NCBI GenBank assembly: GCA_903929005.1
Contig: CAIYTC010000061.1
Coordinates: 1-34,830 of the forward strand
Direction of reading: 5' to 3'
Length of the DNA stretch: 34,830 nucleotides
From: an uncultured Dehalococcoidia bacterium
GTDB taxonomy: Bacteria; Chloroflexota; Dehalococcoidia; GIF9; UBA5629
The notes beneath the pieces are model-generated. The model did no database searches. It saw only the letters and a program-made list of their open reading frames with translations, and was not told the origin of the DNA. Shown one piece after another: positions 1 through 6,862 of the stretch. Position 1 is the first letter of the stretch. Every line of letters begins with the position of its first letter. The position numbers and the translations under genes were made by a program.

Positions 1-1
1 T

Positions 2-652
2 CAATTTGCACGTATTGCATCGAAACAGATAGAGATAGCAAACAGGTTAAAGGTCAAGAAAATCGTCGTTGGAGAATGCGGCCATGCCCATAAGGCGCTG
101 ACCGTTATCGCCGACCGGTTGCTGACCGATGACAATTATGTGCCGAGGGAAAGCATCCTGCCGCTGCTGGCCGACCTGGTCTGCAATAGCAAACTCAGGC
201 TCGACCCGTCGCGCAACGATTTCCCGGTCACCCTTCACGATTCGTGTAATATCGTCCGGCTGATGGGTATAGTCGAGCCGCAGCGCAGGGTATTACGGCA
301 GATCTGCCCGCAATTCAGGGAGATGGATCCGCACGGTGTCCATAATTACTGCTGCGGGGGAGGCTCGGGCTTCGCTGTCATGTCTCCCACCAATTTCGCT
401 GACTGGAAAATGACCGTGGCCGGCCGCATGAAATATAAGCAGATAATTGAGGCTTTCCAGAATTTGCCAGGCCCGGAAACCAAGAAATACGTATGCGCTC
501 CCTGTTCCAACTGCAAGGGCCAGATACGTGACCTGCTGGCCTACTATAAAGCCTGGGAGAAGCACGGCATCAAGTACGGCGGCCTGGCCGAGTTGATAGT
601 CAACGCCATGGTGGATATCAAAAAGCCGTTCATTTCCTGGGACGAAGAGTAG
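2..652 (+). CDS. Fe-S oxidoreductase, C-terminal CCG (HdrD/TmcB-like) domain, 5' truncated
   Basis: The frame is open from base 2, so the N-terminus lies outside the window; an internal ATG at 119 is unlikely to be the start because coding-like sequence continues upstream. The visible part is a cysteine-rich CCG domain of the heterodisulfide reductase HdrB/HdrD type: ECGHAH near the left edge, then HDSCN, YCCGGGSGF, and CAPCSNCKGQIRDL near the end. In this family such cysteines bind a non-cubane [4Fe-4S] cluster used for electron transfer or disulfide/thiol chemistry. The motif spacing recalls the DsrK/TmcB/HmeD subunits of membrane redox complexes, whose N-terminal half carries ferredoxin clusters, but that half is not visible. 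The partner subunits and substrate cannot be told from here. Confidence 0.8.
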   Translation, partial: QFARIASKQIEIANRLKVKKIVVGECGHAHKALTVIADRLLTDDNYVPRESILPLLADLVCNSKLRLDPSRNDFPVTLHDSCNIVRLMGIVEPQRRVLRQICPQFREMDPHGVHNYCCGGGSGFAVMSPTNFADWKMTVAGRMKYKQIIEAFQNLPGPETKKYVCAPCSNCKGQIRDLLAYYKAWEKHGIKYGGLAELIVNAMVDIKKPFISWDEE

Positions 653-720
653 CGACGGCGTACAACGCTGGAACCACCCGCTTCCCGTTATAAACCTGAA
701 CTCAAATCGGACGCGTTAAC

Positions 721-930
721 TTACTTTTTGTTTAACGTATTTATTTTGCACACGGTGTACAGACCGCAATATCCGATTATCCCCGTGATAAGTGCGATCA
801 GGCCCACTACAATCAGCACTATCATAGCTATAAGACCCCAGGAAGCCTGGAAATATACACCCAATCCTATCAATATAATCCCGAGTATAACCCTGATAAC
901 CCTGTCTGCCGTTCCTTCATTCTTTTTCAT
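721..930 (-). CDS. small two-helix membrane protein, DUF2892-like
   Basis: This is a protein of about 69 residues. It has a short polar N-terminus (MKKNEGTADRVIRVILG), two hydrophobic helices with a small turn, and a CGLYTVCKI tail. The pattern of an Arg-rich start followed by two membrane segments and a C-terminal Cys resembles DUF2892 proteins, some of which are fused to rhodanese domains. I start it at the ATG at 928-930 because a strong SD (AGGAGGGG) lies 6 bases upstream; a TTG at 951 would place that SD inside the gene. It sits alone on the minus strand between two plus-strand genes. Function is unknown. Confidence 0.7.
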   Translation of the reverse strand: MKKNEGTADRVIRVILGIILIGLGVYFQASWGLIAMIVLIVVGLIALITGIIGYCGLYTVCKINTLNKK

Positions 931-996
931 ATTGCACCCCTCCTTTGACAAATTCTAATTTTTATCCTGATATCAGTCAATTTGGATTGGTAGGAT

Positions 997-1026
997 TTGA
1001 CTCAAGCGCTGCAAACAACTTATACT
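997..1026 (+). promoter_or_regulatory. sigma70-type promoter of the DUF134-NifX gene
   Basis: TTGACT (997-1002), an 18-base spacer, and TATACT (1021-1026). Each box matches five of six consensus bases. It lies about 45 bases before the ATG at 1069, with a palindrome just downstream. Confidence 0.65.
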
Positions 1027-1027
1027 A

Positions 1028-1049
1028 ATTATGAGCATATGCCCATAAT
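1028..1049 (+). promoter_or_regulatory. 22-bp palindrome, candidate operator
   Basis: The half-sites ATTATG and CATAAT flank a core centred on CATATG; 10 of 11 base pairs match, the only mismatch being A1034 with C1043. It begins two bases after the -10 box and so covers the expected transcription start, the right place for repression. The adjacent gene encodes a DNA-binding DUF134 domain, so autoregulation is a reasonable inference. Confidence 0.55.
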
Positions 1050-1068
1050 AAGATAACGTGTAAATATA

Positions 1069-1806
1069 ATGACGAGACCAAGAAAATGTCGCAGGGTCGC
1101 ATTTATGCCGGGATTTACTTATTACAAACCGGCAGGTGTCCCGTTGAGATTTCTGGACGAAGTTTGTCTTTCTATCGAAGAACTTGAATCAGTTCGTCTG
1201 AAAGATCTCGAGGATTTAGACCAGGAGCACTGCGCCCGGCGGATGAATATCTCACGCCCAACCTTTCAACGTGTGCTGGGATCAGCCAGGAAAAAGATAG
1301 CCGAGGCCCTGCTCAAGGGAAAAGCAATACGTATCGAGGGAGGCGCCTACGAATTAGAGTCCCAACCACCAGTAATAAATAATCTAAATATGCGGAGGAA
1401 AAACAATATGAAAATTGCAGTCGTTACGGATGACGAGATCACCATCTGTCAGCACTTTGGCCGGGCATCGTTGTACATGGTTTTCACGGCCCAGGATGGC
1501 AAAATAACCGGTAAGGAAAAGCGTCCCAAAATGGGACATAGCCATTTTGCGACTGCTGAGGGAACTCAGCATGAACACAGCGGCCCTCATGGATTTGATG
1601 CCGCGTCTCAGAAAAAGCACGCAAGTATGGCAGAGACTATTGCTGATTGCCAGGTCCTCATTACGGGCGGCATGGGAAGGGGCGCCTACGAAAGCTTGAG
1701 AAGCTATAAAATAGAACCGGTAATAACCGATATTCAGAACATCGATGAGGCTATAAAACTGCAGTTAGAAGGTAAGCTGCCAAATTTGGTGGATAGGTTG
1801 CATTAA
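1069..1806 (+). CDS. DUF134 HTH - NifX/NifB-like FeMo-cofactor-binding domain fusion protein
   Basis: Two domains are joined in 245 residues. Residues 1-95 match the DUF134 family: MTRPRKCRRVAFMPG start, then a sigma-factor-like helix-turn-helix around RRMNISRPTFQRVLGSARKK. From residue 114 comes a dinitrogenase iron-molybdenum cofactor (NifX/MTH1175-like) domain with MKIAVVTDDEITICQHFGRA, a His-rich loop (GHSHFA, QHEHSGPHG) and DCQVLITGGMGRGAYESL. These domains bind or carry metal clusters; the fusion suggests a metal- or cluster-responsive regulator, which is inference. The ATG at 1069 has no clear SD, but the conserved N-terminus supports it. A perfect SD (GGAGGAA, 1394-1400) and an in-frame ATG at 1408 lie exactly at the domain junction, so a stand-alone second domain may also be made. 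Confidence 0.85.
   Translation: MTRPRKCRRVAFMPGFTYYKPAGVPLRFLDEVCLSIEELESVRLKDLEDLDQEHCARRMNISRPTFQRVLGSARKKIAEALLKGKAIRIEGGAYELESQPPVINNLNMRRKNNMKIAVVTDDEITICQHFGRASLYMVFTAQDGKITGKEKRPKMGHSHFATAEGTQHEHSGPHGFDAASQKKHASMAETIADCQVLITGGMGRGAYESLRSYKIEPVITDIQNIDEAIKLQLEGKLPNLVDRLH
1394..1410 (+). promoter_or_regulatory. internal ribosome binding site and in-frame ATG at the domain junction
   Basis: GGAGGAA at 1394-1400 lies 7 bases before ATG 1408-1410, which is in frame (codon 114) with the upstream DUF134 part and begins the canonical NifX-like sequence MKIAVVTDD. No stop codon separates the two parts. Confidence 0.6.
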
Positions 1807-1917
1807 AAAGGCTATCTCATGCCATCTTCAGCGGAGATGAATAAAAAGATAGAGATTTTTGGCCAAAGCAGGGCTGAGCATGGCAAAATGTAGAGTATAA
1901 AATCGAGGAGGAGCAAA

Positions 1918-2919
1918 ATGTGGGACTCATCAAAATGCGATCTGTGCGGCGATTGCCTTACCAAATGCCTTTACGTGGATTATGACAAGGACCGGGCCGC
2001 CAGGGATATCAAAGCCCTGATGAAGGGGGAGAACGCCGAGATACTGGGCAAATGTGTCACCTGCTGCGCCTGCCGCGAATATTGCCCGACGGAAGCCGAC
2101 CCGTTCGACCTTATACTCAAGATGATGGAAAAGCACAAGTCCTTCCCCATCAAGCCTGAGGCGGTAGGATTCTTCGGCATGGCTTCCTCGCTGCCCAATC
2201 AGGTTATTAAAGGCCAACCAGGCCAGCCCGTCCTCTCCCTGTGCGTGATGGAGATGTCGCTGCCGCCGGAAGCCATCGGCGGGCAGATGTTCGACGGCCT
2301 GACCATCGCCAGGGGCGGTGATTATTTCTGTTATGTGGGCTACGTGCATGCCGGCCTGGAGACACCGATGGCCGAAAATGCCCAGAAGTTTATCGACAAC
2401 ATCGCCAAACTCGGCAACGAGATCATCTTCCTGCATGATGACTGCTACGCCATGGTGGACGCCAAGGTAAAGGATTACGGCATCAAGGTACCCTTCAAAT
2501 ACATGCACGTCCTGGAATACATGCGCAACTACCTGCGCGATAACAAGAACAAGATCACGAAGCTGGGTAAAAAGGCCGCCTACCAGCGGCCCTGCGCCTC
2601 AAGATATACACCGGCCAAGGATGTCCTTATTGACGAGATCTTCGACCTGATCGGCGTGGAACGGCCAAAGCGCCAATATGAGAGGCAAAAGGCTCTCTGC
2701 TGTACCGGCGCTTTCGTCAAGGTCTACCCGCAACTGGCAGCCGAGGTGCAGGCCAAAAACGTGGATGATGCGGTTAAATGCGGCGCCGATGCGCTGGTGA
2801 CGCTCTGCCCCATGTGTGACAGGGTGCTGCGGAGACCGACCACTGAACGCGGCCTGCGCAAGATTTTCGTCACCGACCTGGTACGCATGGCGCTGGGCGA
2901 AAAAGCCTTTCCTGTATAG
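1918..2919 (+). CDS. ferredoxin plus CCG-domain (HdrCB-like) Fe-S protein
   Basis: This 333-residue protein has two [4Fe-4S] ferredoxin motifs at the N-terminus (CDLCGDCLTKC near residue 6 and CVTCCACREYCP near residue 43). A C-terminal cysteine-rich part follows with HDDCYAMVD, RPCASRYTP, ALCCTGAF and TLCPMCDRVL. This is the architecture of fused heterodisulfide reductase C and B subunits and of many uncharacterised anaerobic electron carriers. It should be a soluble electron-transfer protein, because no membrane segment is seen. A strong SD (GAGGAGG) precedes the ATG. The gene follows the DUF134-NifX gene by 111 bases and may be its target or partner. A 24-codon ORF (1819-1893) in that gap has no good SD and is not called. 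Confidence 0.8.
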   Translation: MWDSSKCDLCGDCLTKCLYVDYDKDRAARDIKALMKGENAEILGKCVTCCACREYCPTEADPFDLILKMMEKHKSFPIKPEAVGFFGMASSLPNQVIKGQPGQPVLSLCVMEMSLPPEAIGGQMFDGLTIARGGDYFCYVGYVHAGLETPMAENAQKFIDNIAKLGNEIIFLHDDCYAMVDAKVKDYGIKVPFKYMHVLEYMRNYLRDNKNKITKLGKKAAYQRPCASRYTPAKDVLIDEIFDLIGVERPKRQYERQKALCCTGAFVKVYPQLAAEVQAKNVDDAVKCGADALVTLCPMCDRVLRRPTTERGLRKIFVTDLVRMALGEKAFPV

Positions 2920-2973
2920 GTATGTTTAACCAACCGCAATTGTAGGGTTCACGCACCACAATGAGCCAGCATA

Positions 2974-3031
2974 TTGACATGTCGTAACTTATTTGTTACA
3001 TTATAGTCAATATTTCCGAATATTTGTAACA
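2974..3031 (+). promoter_or_regulatory. promoter with GTAAC/GTTAC operator-like half-sites
   Basis: Perfect -35 TTGACA (2974-2979), 17-base spacer, -10 TACATT (2997-3002). Between and after the boxes lie GTAAC (2984-2988), GTTAC (2995-2999) and GTAAC (3026-3030). The first two form an inverted repeat with a 6-base gap inside the promoter; TTGTTACA and TTGTAACA form a second, wider inverted pair. This suits autorepression by the XRE protein encoded directly downstream. Confidence 0.55.
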
Positions 3032-3048
3032 AGGAGGTGCTACATATT

Positions 3049-3390
3049 ATGGATAGCAGGGCCATCGGGAGGCGTCTTCAGGCTATCCGCGAGTCTCTTG
3101 GTTTTACTCAAGAGCAAGTCGCTAACTACCTATGTACCAAAAGAGAGGTGATCTCATACTATGAGACCGGAACAAGGAAAATTAATACTGTTACACTGCA
3201 AAAGCTCGCGGATTTATATGGTTATCGATTTTCATGCTTCGTAGATGAGCAGATACCCTACAAGGCGCCTGAAGTATCTATGGCATTTCGAGTTCATGAC
3301 TTGAGTGATAATGACCTACTAACCATTGCCCAGGTAAAAAAAATGGCAATGAATTTGGATAGCCTGTTTTCATTGCTTGAGGAATCGTGA
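3049..3390 (+). CDS. XRE-family helix-turn-helix regulator (antitoxin-like)
   Basis: This 113-residue protein has an N-terminal Cro/C1-type helix-turn-helix (AIGRRLQAIRESLGFTQEQV, then REVISYYETGTRKINTVTLQ, LADLYG) and a short C-terminal part rich in acidic residues. The ATG at 3049 is preferred over the upstream GTG at 3037 because the SD AAGGAGG (3031-3037) lies 11 bases before it and overlaps the GTG. It is directly followed, in the same reading frame and with no intervening base, by the ImmA-like gene. In many genomes these two domains form a single polypeptide. It probably represses its own promoter through the GTAAC-type repeats upstream. The region looks A/T-richer than its neighbours, which suggests transfer. 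Confidence 0.8.
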   Translation: MDSRAIGRRLQAIRESLGFTQEQVANYLCTKREVISYYETGTRKINTVTLQKLADLYGYRFSCFVDEQIPYKAPEVSMAFRVHDLSDNDLLTIAQVKKMAMNLDSLFSLLEES

Positions 3391-4128
3391 GTGTCTGAGG
3401 TCATCGCGCACCAATCATCCATTGATACTCGCCTTAAACTGGGCCTACAGTCGACTGAGTACTTCGATGTTATCAGAGCTGTAATATCCCTGGGAATAAC
3501 ATGTATAAAAAAGCCCCTTGAGAGTAATTTGTCGGGCGCAACACTTAAGGGAAATAAGGTAAAAATCATATTCGTTAACTCCGCAAAAACCCTTGGTCAC
3601 CAGAATTTCACGATCGCTCATGAGATATACCATTGTCTATATGACGAAAATCTAACGAGTAGAGCCTGCCAGACCGAGGTCTTGAACGGCGATTCGGCCA
3701 ACGAACAGATAGCCAATTCCTTTGCGACGTATTTGCTCATGCCCGAAGATGGTATCTACCATCAACTTCGTTTAAGAGGCAAAGCCGGCCCCAAGCTAAA
3801 ACTCGAGGACATCGTCGGGCTGGAGCAATACTTTGGCGTTAGTAGAAGATCTATCTGCTGGAGATTAGAGGATTTAGTACTCATCACCCGAAGCGACAGT
3901 GATGCTTTCAATTATCACGTAATCCAAGGCGTGCGTAACCTGGGCAAAGACATACAGCTTTATCAACCCACTAACGATTCAATAATTATATCGGACTACG
4001 TAGCTAAGGCTCGGGAGGCTCTGGACAGAGGCCTAATCACCCATTCAAGATTTGACGAGTTACTGGCGGGTGCAGGTCTCAATCAAGACCTCTCCGATGA
4101 ACTGGATGACACCATTATTGTTGACTAA
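3391..4128 (+). CDS. ImmA/IrrE-family metallopeptidase
   Basis: This 245-residue protein has the zinc protease signature AHEIYH (H77, E78, H81) followed by the family hallmark ANSFATYLLMP, whose upstream Glu is the likely third zinc ligand. ImmA of ICEBs1 and IrrE of Deinococcus cleave XRE or other repressors to switch on genes, so the natural substrate here is the XRE protein next door. Translation starts at GTG 3391, immediately after the XRE stop codon, with GAGG 8 bases upstream. The C-terminal 80 residues (from about YHVIQGVRNLGKD) include a helical stretch without an obvious motif. The end overlaps the PIN-like gene, implying coupled translation. Confidence 0.85.
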   Translation: MSEVIAHQSSIDTRLKLGLQSTEYFDVIRAVISLGITCIKKPLESNLSGATLKGNKVKIIFVNSAKTLGHQNFTIAHEIYHCLYDENLTSRACQTEVLNGDSANEQIANSFATYLLMPEDGIYHQLRLRGKAGPKLKLEDIVGLEQYFGVSRRSICWRLEDLVLITRSDSDAFNYHVIQGVRNLGKDIQLYQPTNDSIIISDYVAKAREALDRGLITHSRFDELLAGAGLNQDLSDELDDTIIVD

Positions 4129-4645
4129 TCCTCCTCTTATTTTGGACGCCGATTTATTATCCAGCTTTGCCTGGGTCGATCGTCTGGATATTCTCGAAAA
4201 ATTGTTCCCGCAGCAAATGATAGTACTCGACGAAGTTATGGATGAATTGCGAAGAGTGGTGCATTTATCAACCAGGGTCCAGAACTGCATCGATAAGGGC
4301 CTGATTAAGAACGTATCGATGACTGCAGATTCGCCAGAAGCCCTGGAACTGGGCCAGATTCTCAATACAGGAAGATATGGAAACGGTGAGGCTGCCTGCA
4401 TGGCCTACCTAAAAAATAATGACGGCACTATGTACAGCAATAATCTGTCTGATGTTCACACCTTTTGCGGGGCTAACGGGAAAGACTTGATAACAACCGC
4501 GATGATAATGCATCACGCCGTGGAGAAGGCCGTCATAGATGATGCCGAGGCTGAAATAATTTGGGCTAAGATGATAGCAAAACGACGAAAACTGCCAGCG
4601 TCTTCGTATTCCGCTTATTTGGCATCCTTAGGGCAAAACCAATAG
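4097..4645 (+). CDS. PIN-like domain protein, putative toxin
   Basis: The frame gives about 182 residues from ATG 4097, overlapping the end of the metallopeptidase gene. ATG 4106 or a TTG near 4121 are alternatives, since no clear SD favours any of them. Spaced acidic residues fit a PIN nuclease: LILDADLL (D17/D19), DEVMDEL (E50), GNGEAACMA (E98) and NNLSDVHTF (D119). PIN proteins are RNA-cleaving toxins in VapBC systems. Standing third after an XRE regulator and an ImmA peptidase, it is best read as the effector of the cassette, with the other two controlling it. Similarity to a named family was judged from the acidic pattern only, so the PIN call is moderate. Confidence 0.6.
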   Translation: MNWMTPLLLTNPPLILDADLLSSFAWVDRLDILEKLFPQQMIVLDEVMDELRRVVHLSTRVQNCIDKGLIKNVSMTADSPEALELGQILNTGRYGNGEAACMAYLKNNDGTMYSNNLSDVHTFCGANGKDLITTAMIMHHAVEKAVIDDAEAEIIWAKMIAKRRKLPASSYSAYLASLGQNQ

Positions 4646-4832
4646 AGGTCTCAATACGTTAAAGGGCTTAAATTGGCATTTTTATTTAGAGACTTCCCCC
4701 TTAATGCAAACCGCTATATTTCCGCGACTGTTACTATTTCAGCAACCTTGCTCTCCGCACCTTTATGGCTAAACAGAACGGGTAGGATGGACTTGCCATC
4801 ACAGTCCCAGATTCCTAAAACTCCCCACGTTT

Positions 4833-6026
4833 TTATATGATGATCTTCCGTGCTTCCGCCTCAATCATGCGGTAAATGTCCCTGAGGGGGATATCCTTTT
4901 CAGCCGCTATCCGTCGGCATTCATCGTATTCAGGTGATATGCTCAGCACCTCGTCCTGGAAGCGCTTGACCTTGACCTTGACCTTGCCGTAGGTAGAATC
5001 TATTTCAACGATATCGCGGCCGGCGATATGGCGGAAGACAGGGCTTACCCGTATGCCGAGGGTGGAGGTCTCGCGCATGATGGTCTCGGCCAGCCTGGAT
5101 TCGGCATCGCCGGAAGCCAGAATGCTCAGCATCACGGCGGGGCGGTTCTTCTTCATCTGGATATGCGTGAACCATACATCCAGCGCGCCCTGCGCGAAAA
5201 GCTTTTCCATCACATAGTCGTATATTTGGGGGTTCATGTCGTCGATGTTGGTTTCCAGCAGTACCATGCCTTCATGGCCTTTACGCCCTGCAACCTCACC
5301 GATCCACAACCGCATCACATTGGGGTATTCGTCGGGGTTCCTGCTTCCTGCGCCGTAGCCGATCTTCTCCAAATTGAGCGGAGGCCGGCTGAATTTGGCC
5401 AGCGTTGTCACGATGGCAGCGCCGGTTGGGGTGACAAGCTCCTTCCCCTCCATGGCAACATGACAGGAGCTGATAACAGGAGCCTGTTTTTGCGCCAGCA
5501 GGTCAAGCGTTGCAGGAGCAGGTAGAGGCAGACCGCCGTGACGGCATTCCACGGAACCGCCTCCCACGGGAAATGGCGACGAGTAAAACTGCTTGATGCC
5601 CAGCAGGGCGAAACCGCTAACCGATCCGACGATGTCAACGATGGAATCAACTGCGCCTATCTCGTGGAAATGCACCAGTTCCAGTTTGACGCCGTGTATT
5701 TTGGCCTCGACCTCACCCAGGCTGCGGAAGATGTCCCGGGCCTGCTTCTTAACCACGTCATCGAGCTTGCTGCCCGCGATCAGGTCCACGATATCGCTGT
5801 AGGAGCGGTCGGGCTGCCTGACCTTGTCGTCGGGTATCACCCACGCCCGGGTGGCCGTGACCGCACCCCTCTTGACCTTCTCGGCCGTGACCCGGTAACC
5901 CTCCAGCGATAGCTTGCCCAGTTCCCTTTCAAGGGCTGCCAGTGACAGGCCGGCATCCAGCAGCGCGCCCAGTATCATATCGCCGCTGCATCCGGCGAAA
6001 AGGTCGAAGTAAGCTGCCTTTCCCAT
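4833..6026 (-). CDS. larC: LarC, nickel insertion enzyme for the nickel-pincer nucleotide cofactor
   Basis: This 397-residue protein begins MGKAAYFDLFAGCSGDMILG, the typical LarC start, and contains LVHFHEIGAVDSIVDIVG and ETNIDDMNPQIYDYVME, also family hallmarks. LarC uses CTP to insert nickel into pyridinium-3,5-bisthiocarboxylic acid mononucleotide, the last step of the LarA cofactor pathway. It is the third gene of a larB-larE-larC operon and starts 11 bases after the larE stop. The first-frame product looks full length. In Lactiplantibacillus plantarum larC is split and needs a -1 frameshift; here none is required, although an open -1 frame runs past the stop (see findings). Confidence 0.93.
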   Translation of the reverse strand: MGKAAYFDLFAGCSGDMILGALLDAGLSLAALERELGKLSLEGYRVTAEKVKRGAVTATRAWVIPDDKVRQPDRSYSDIVDLIAGSKLDDVVKKQARDIFRSLGEVEAKIHGVKLELVHFHEIGAVDSIVDIVGSVSGFALLGIKQFYSSPFPVGGGSVECRHGGLPLPAPATLDLLAQKQAPVISSCHVAMEGKELVTPTGAAIVTTLAKFSRPPLNLEKIGYGAGSRNPDEYPNVMRLWIGEVAGRKGHEGMVLLETNIDDMNPQIYDYVMEKLFAQGALDVWFTHIQMKKNRPAVMLSILASGDAESRLAETIMRETSTLGIRVSPVFRHIAGRDIVEIDSTYGKVKVKVKRFQDEVLSISPEYDECRRIAAEKDIPLRDIYRMIEAEARKIII

Positions 6027-6037
6027 AAAATAACCTG

Positions 6038-6862
6038 CTATGGATTCAGGCTGCCCATCTGGTACCCGGCCAGGTCGATTGTAACATGCTTGTAGCCCAG
6101 TTTCCTGACGGCCTCAACCGCCGCCCGGCGGTTGTCCATCTTCAGCAGTGTCCTGAAACCGGTTTCATCCACCTCGATCCTGGCGATATCGTCATGGTGC
6201 CTCAGCCTGACCTGCTTCACGCCTAAGCTACGTATAAAGGATTCGCCGCTGGATACTTTCCCCAGGAGATGCAGGGTGATACGCGTGTGATGCGGTATGC
6301 GCGTGGCCAGGCAGGGCATGGCCGGCTTGTCCCAGTTGGGCAACCCCCTGGCTTTGGCCAGGGACCTTATCTCTTTCTTGGTCAGGAATGATTCAGCCAG
6401 CGGGCTGCGCACCCCCAGTTCGGATATGGCTACCAGGCCGGGACGGTAATCGCTGAGGTCGTCATAGTTCGAGCCGTCGCATACATATTTGATGCGCCTC
6501 GCCCTGGCCATCTCGTTGAGCATCCCCAACATGGTCAGCTTACAATGATAGCAGCGGTCATTGCTGTTGGAGGCAAAATCCGGCACGTCAAGCTGGTTAA
6601 ATTCAATCTCCTGCAGGTCGAAGTTGAGCGAGGCAGCCAGCTTCCTGGCGTTCTCGAAGTCCTCAATATCCATCACCGGAGAATTGGCCAGTACTATTAG
6701 AACTTCCCCCTTCAATATGTCCCTGGCTGTCACGGCTAAATAGGTGCTGTCCACGCCACCTGAATAGGCCACGATGGCCGAGTTCATTTTACCCAGCACA
6801 TCCTGCAGGTGCGCGGTTTTATGGGCGGTTTTGCTTTTAATGCTGAGCTTGCGGTTACTCAT
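6038..6862 (-). CDS. larE: LarE, sulfur transferase for the nickel-pincer nucleotide cofactor
   Basis: This 274-residue PP-loop ATPase has YSGGVDSTYLA (residues 33-43) binding ATP to adenylate the substrate carboxylates. Cysteines C104 and C107 (RCYHCKLTML) and C184 (MPCLATRIP) are all present. The L. plantarum enzyme has one sacrificial Cys, equivalent to C184. Homologues with three such cysteines, as described in Thermotoga, hold a [4Fe-4S] cluster that can carry the transferred sulfur. This copy therefore looks like the cluster type, which fits an anaerobe. Its ATG overlaps the larB stop as ATGA (6859-6862), implying translational coupling. Confidence 0.93.
   Translation of the reverse strand: MSNRKLSIKSKTAHKTAHLQDVLGKMNSAIVAYSGGVDSTYLAVTARDILKGEVLIVLANSPVMDIEDFENARKLAASLNFDLQEIEFNQLDVPDFASNSNDRCYHCKLTMLGMLNEMARARRIKYVCDGSNYDDLSDYRPGLVAISELGVRSPLAESFLTKKEIRSLAKARGLPNWDKPAMPCLATRIPHHTRITLHLLGKVSSGESFIRSLGVKQVRLRHHDDIARIEVDETGFRTLLKMDNRRAAVEAVRKLGYKHVTIDLAGYQMGSLNP

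Noticed and set aside
1819-1893. 24-codon ORF before the ferredoxin-CCG gene
   Set aside because: No SD and no recognisable sequence; short open frames of this size are expected by chance.
1930-2508. 192-codon minus-strand frame opposite the ferredoxin-CCG gene
   Set aside because: Shadow of a gene with conserved cysteine motifs and a strong SD.
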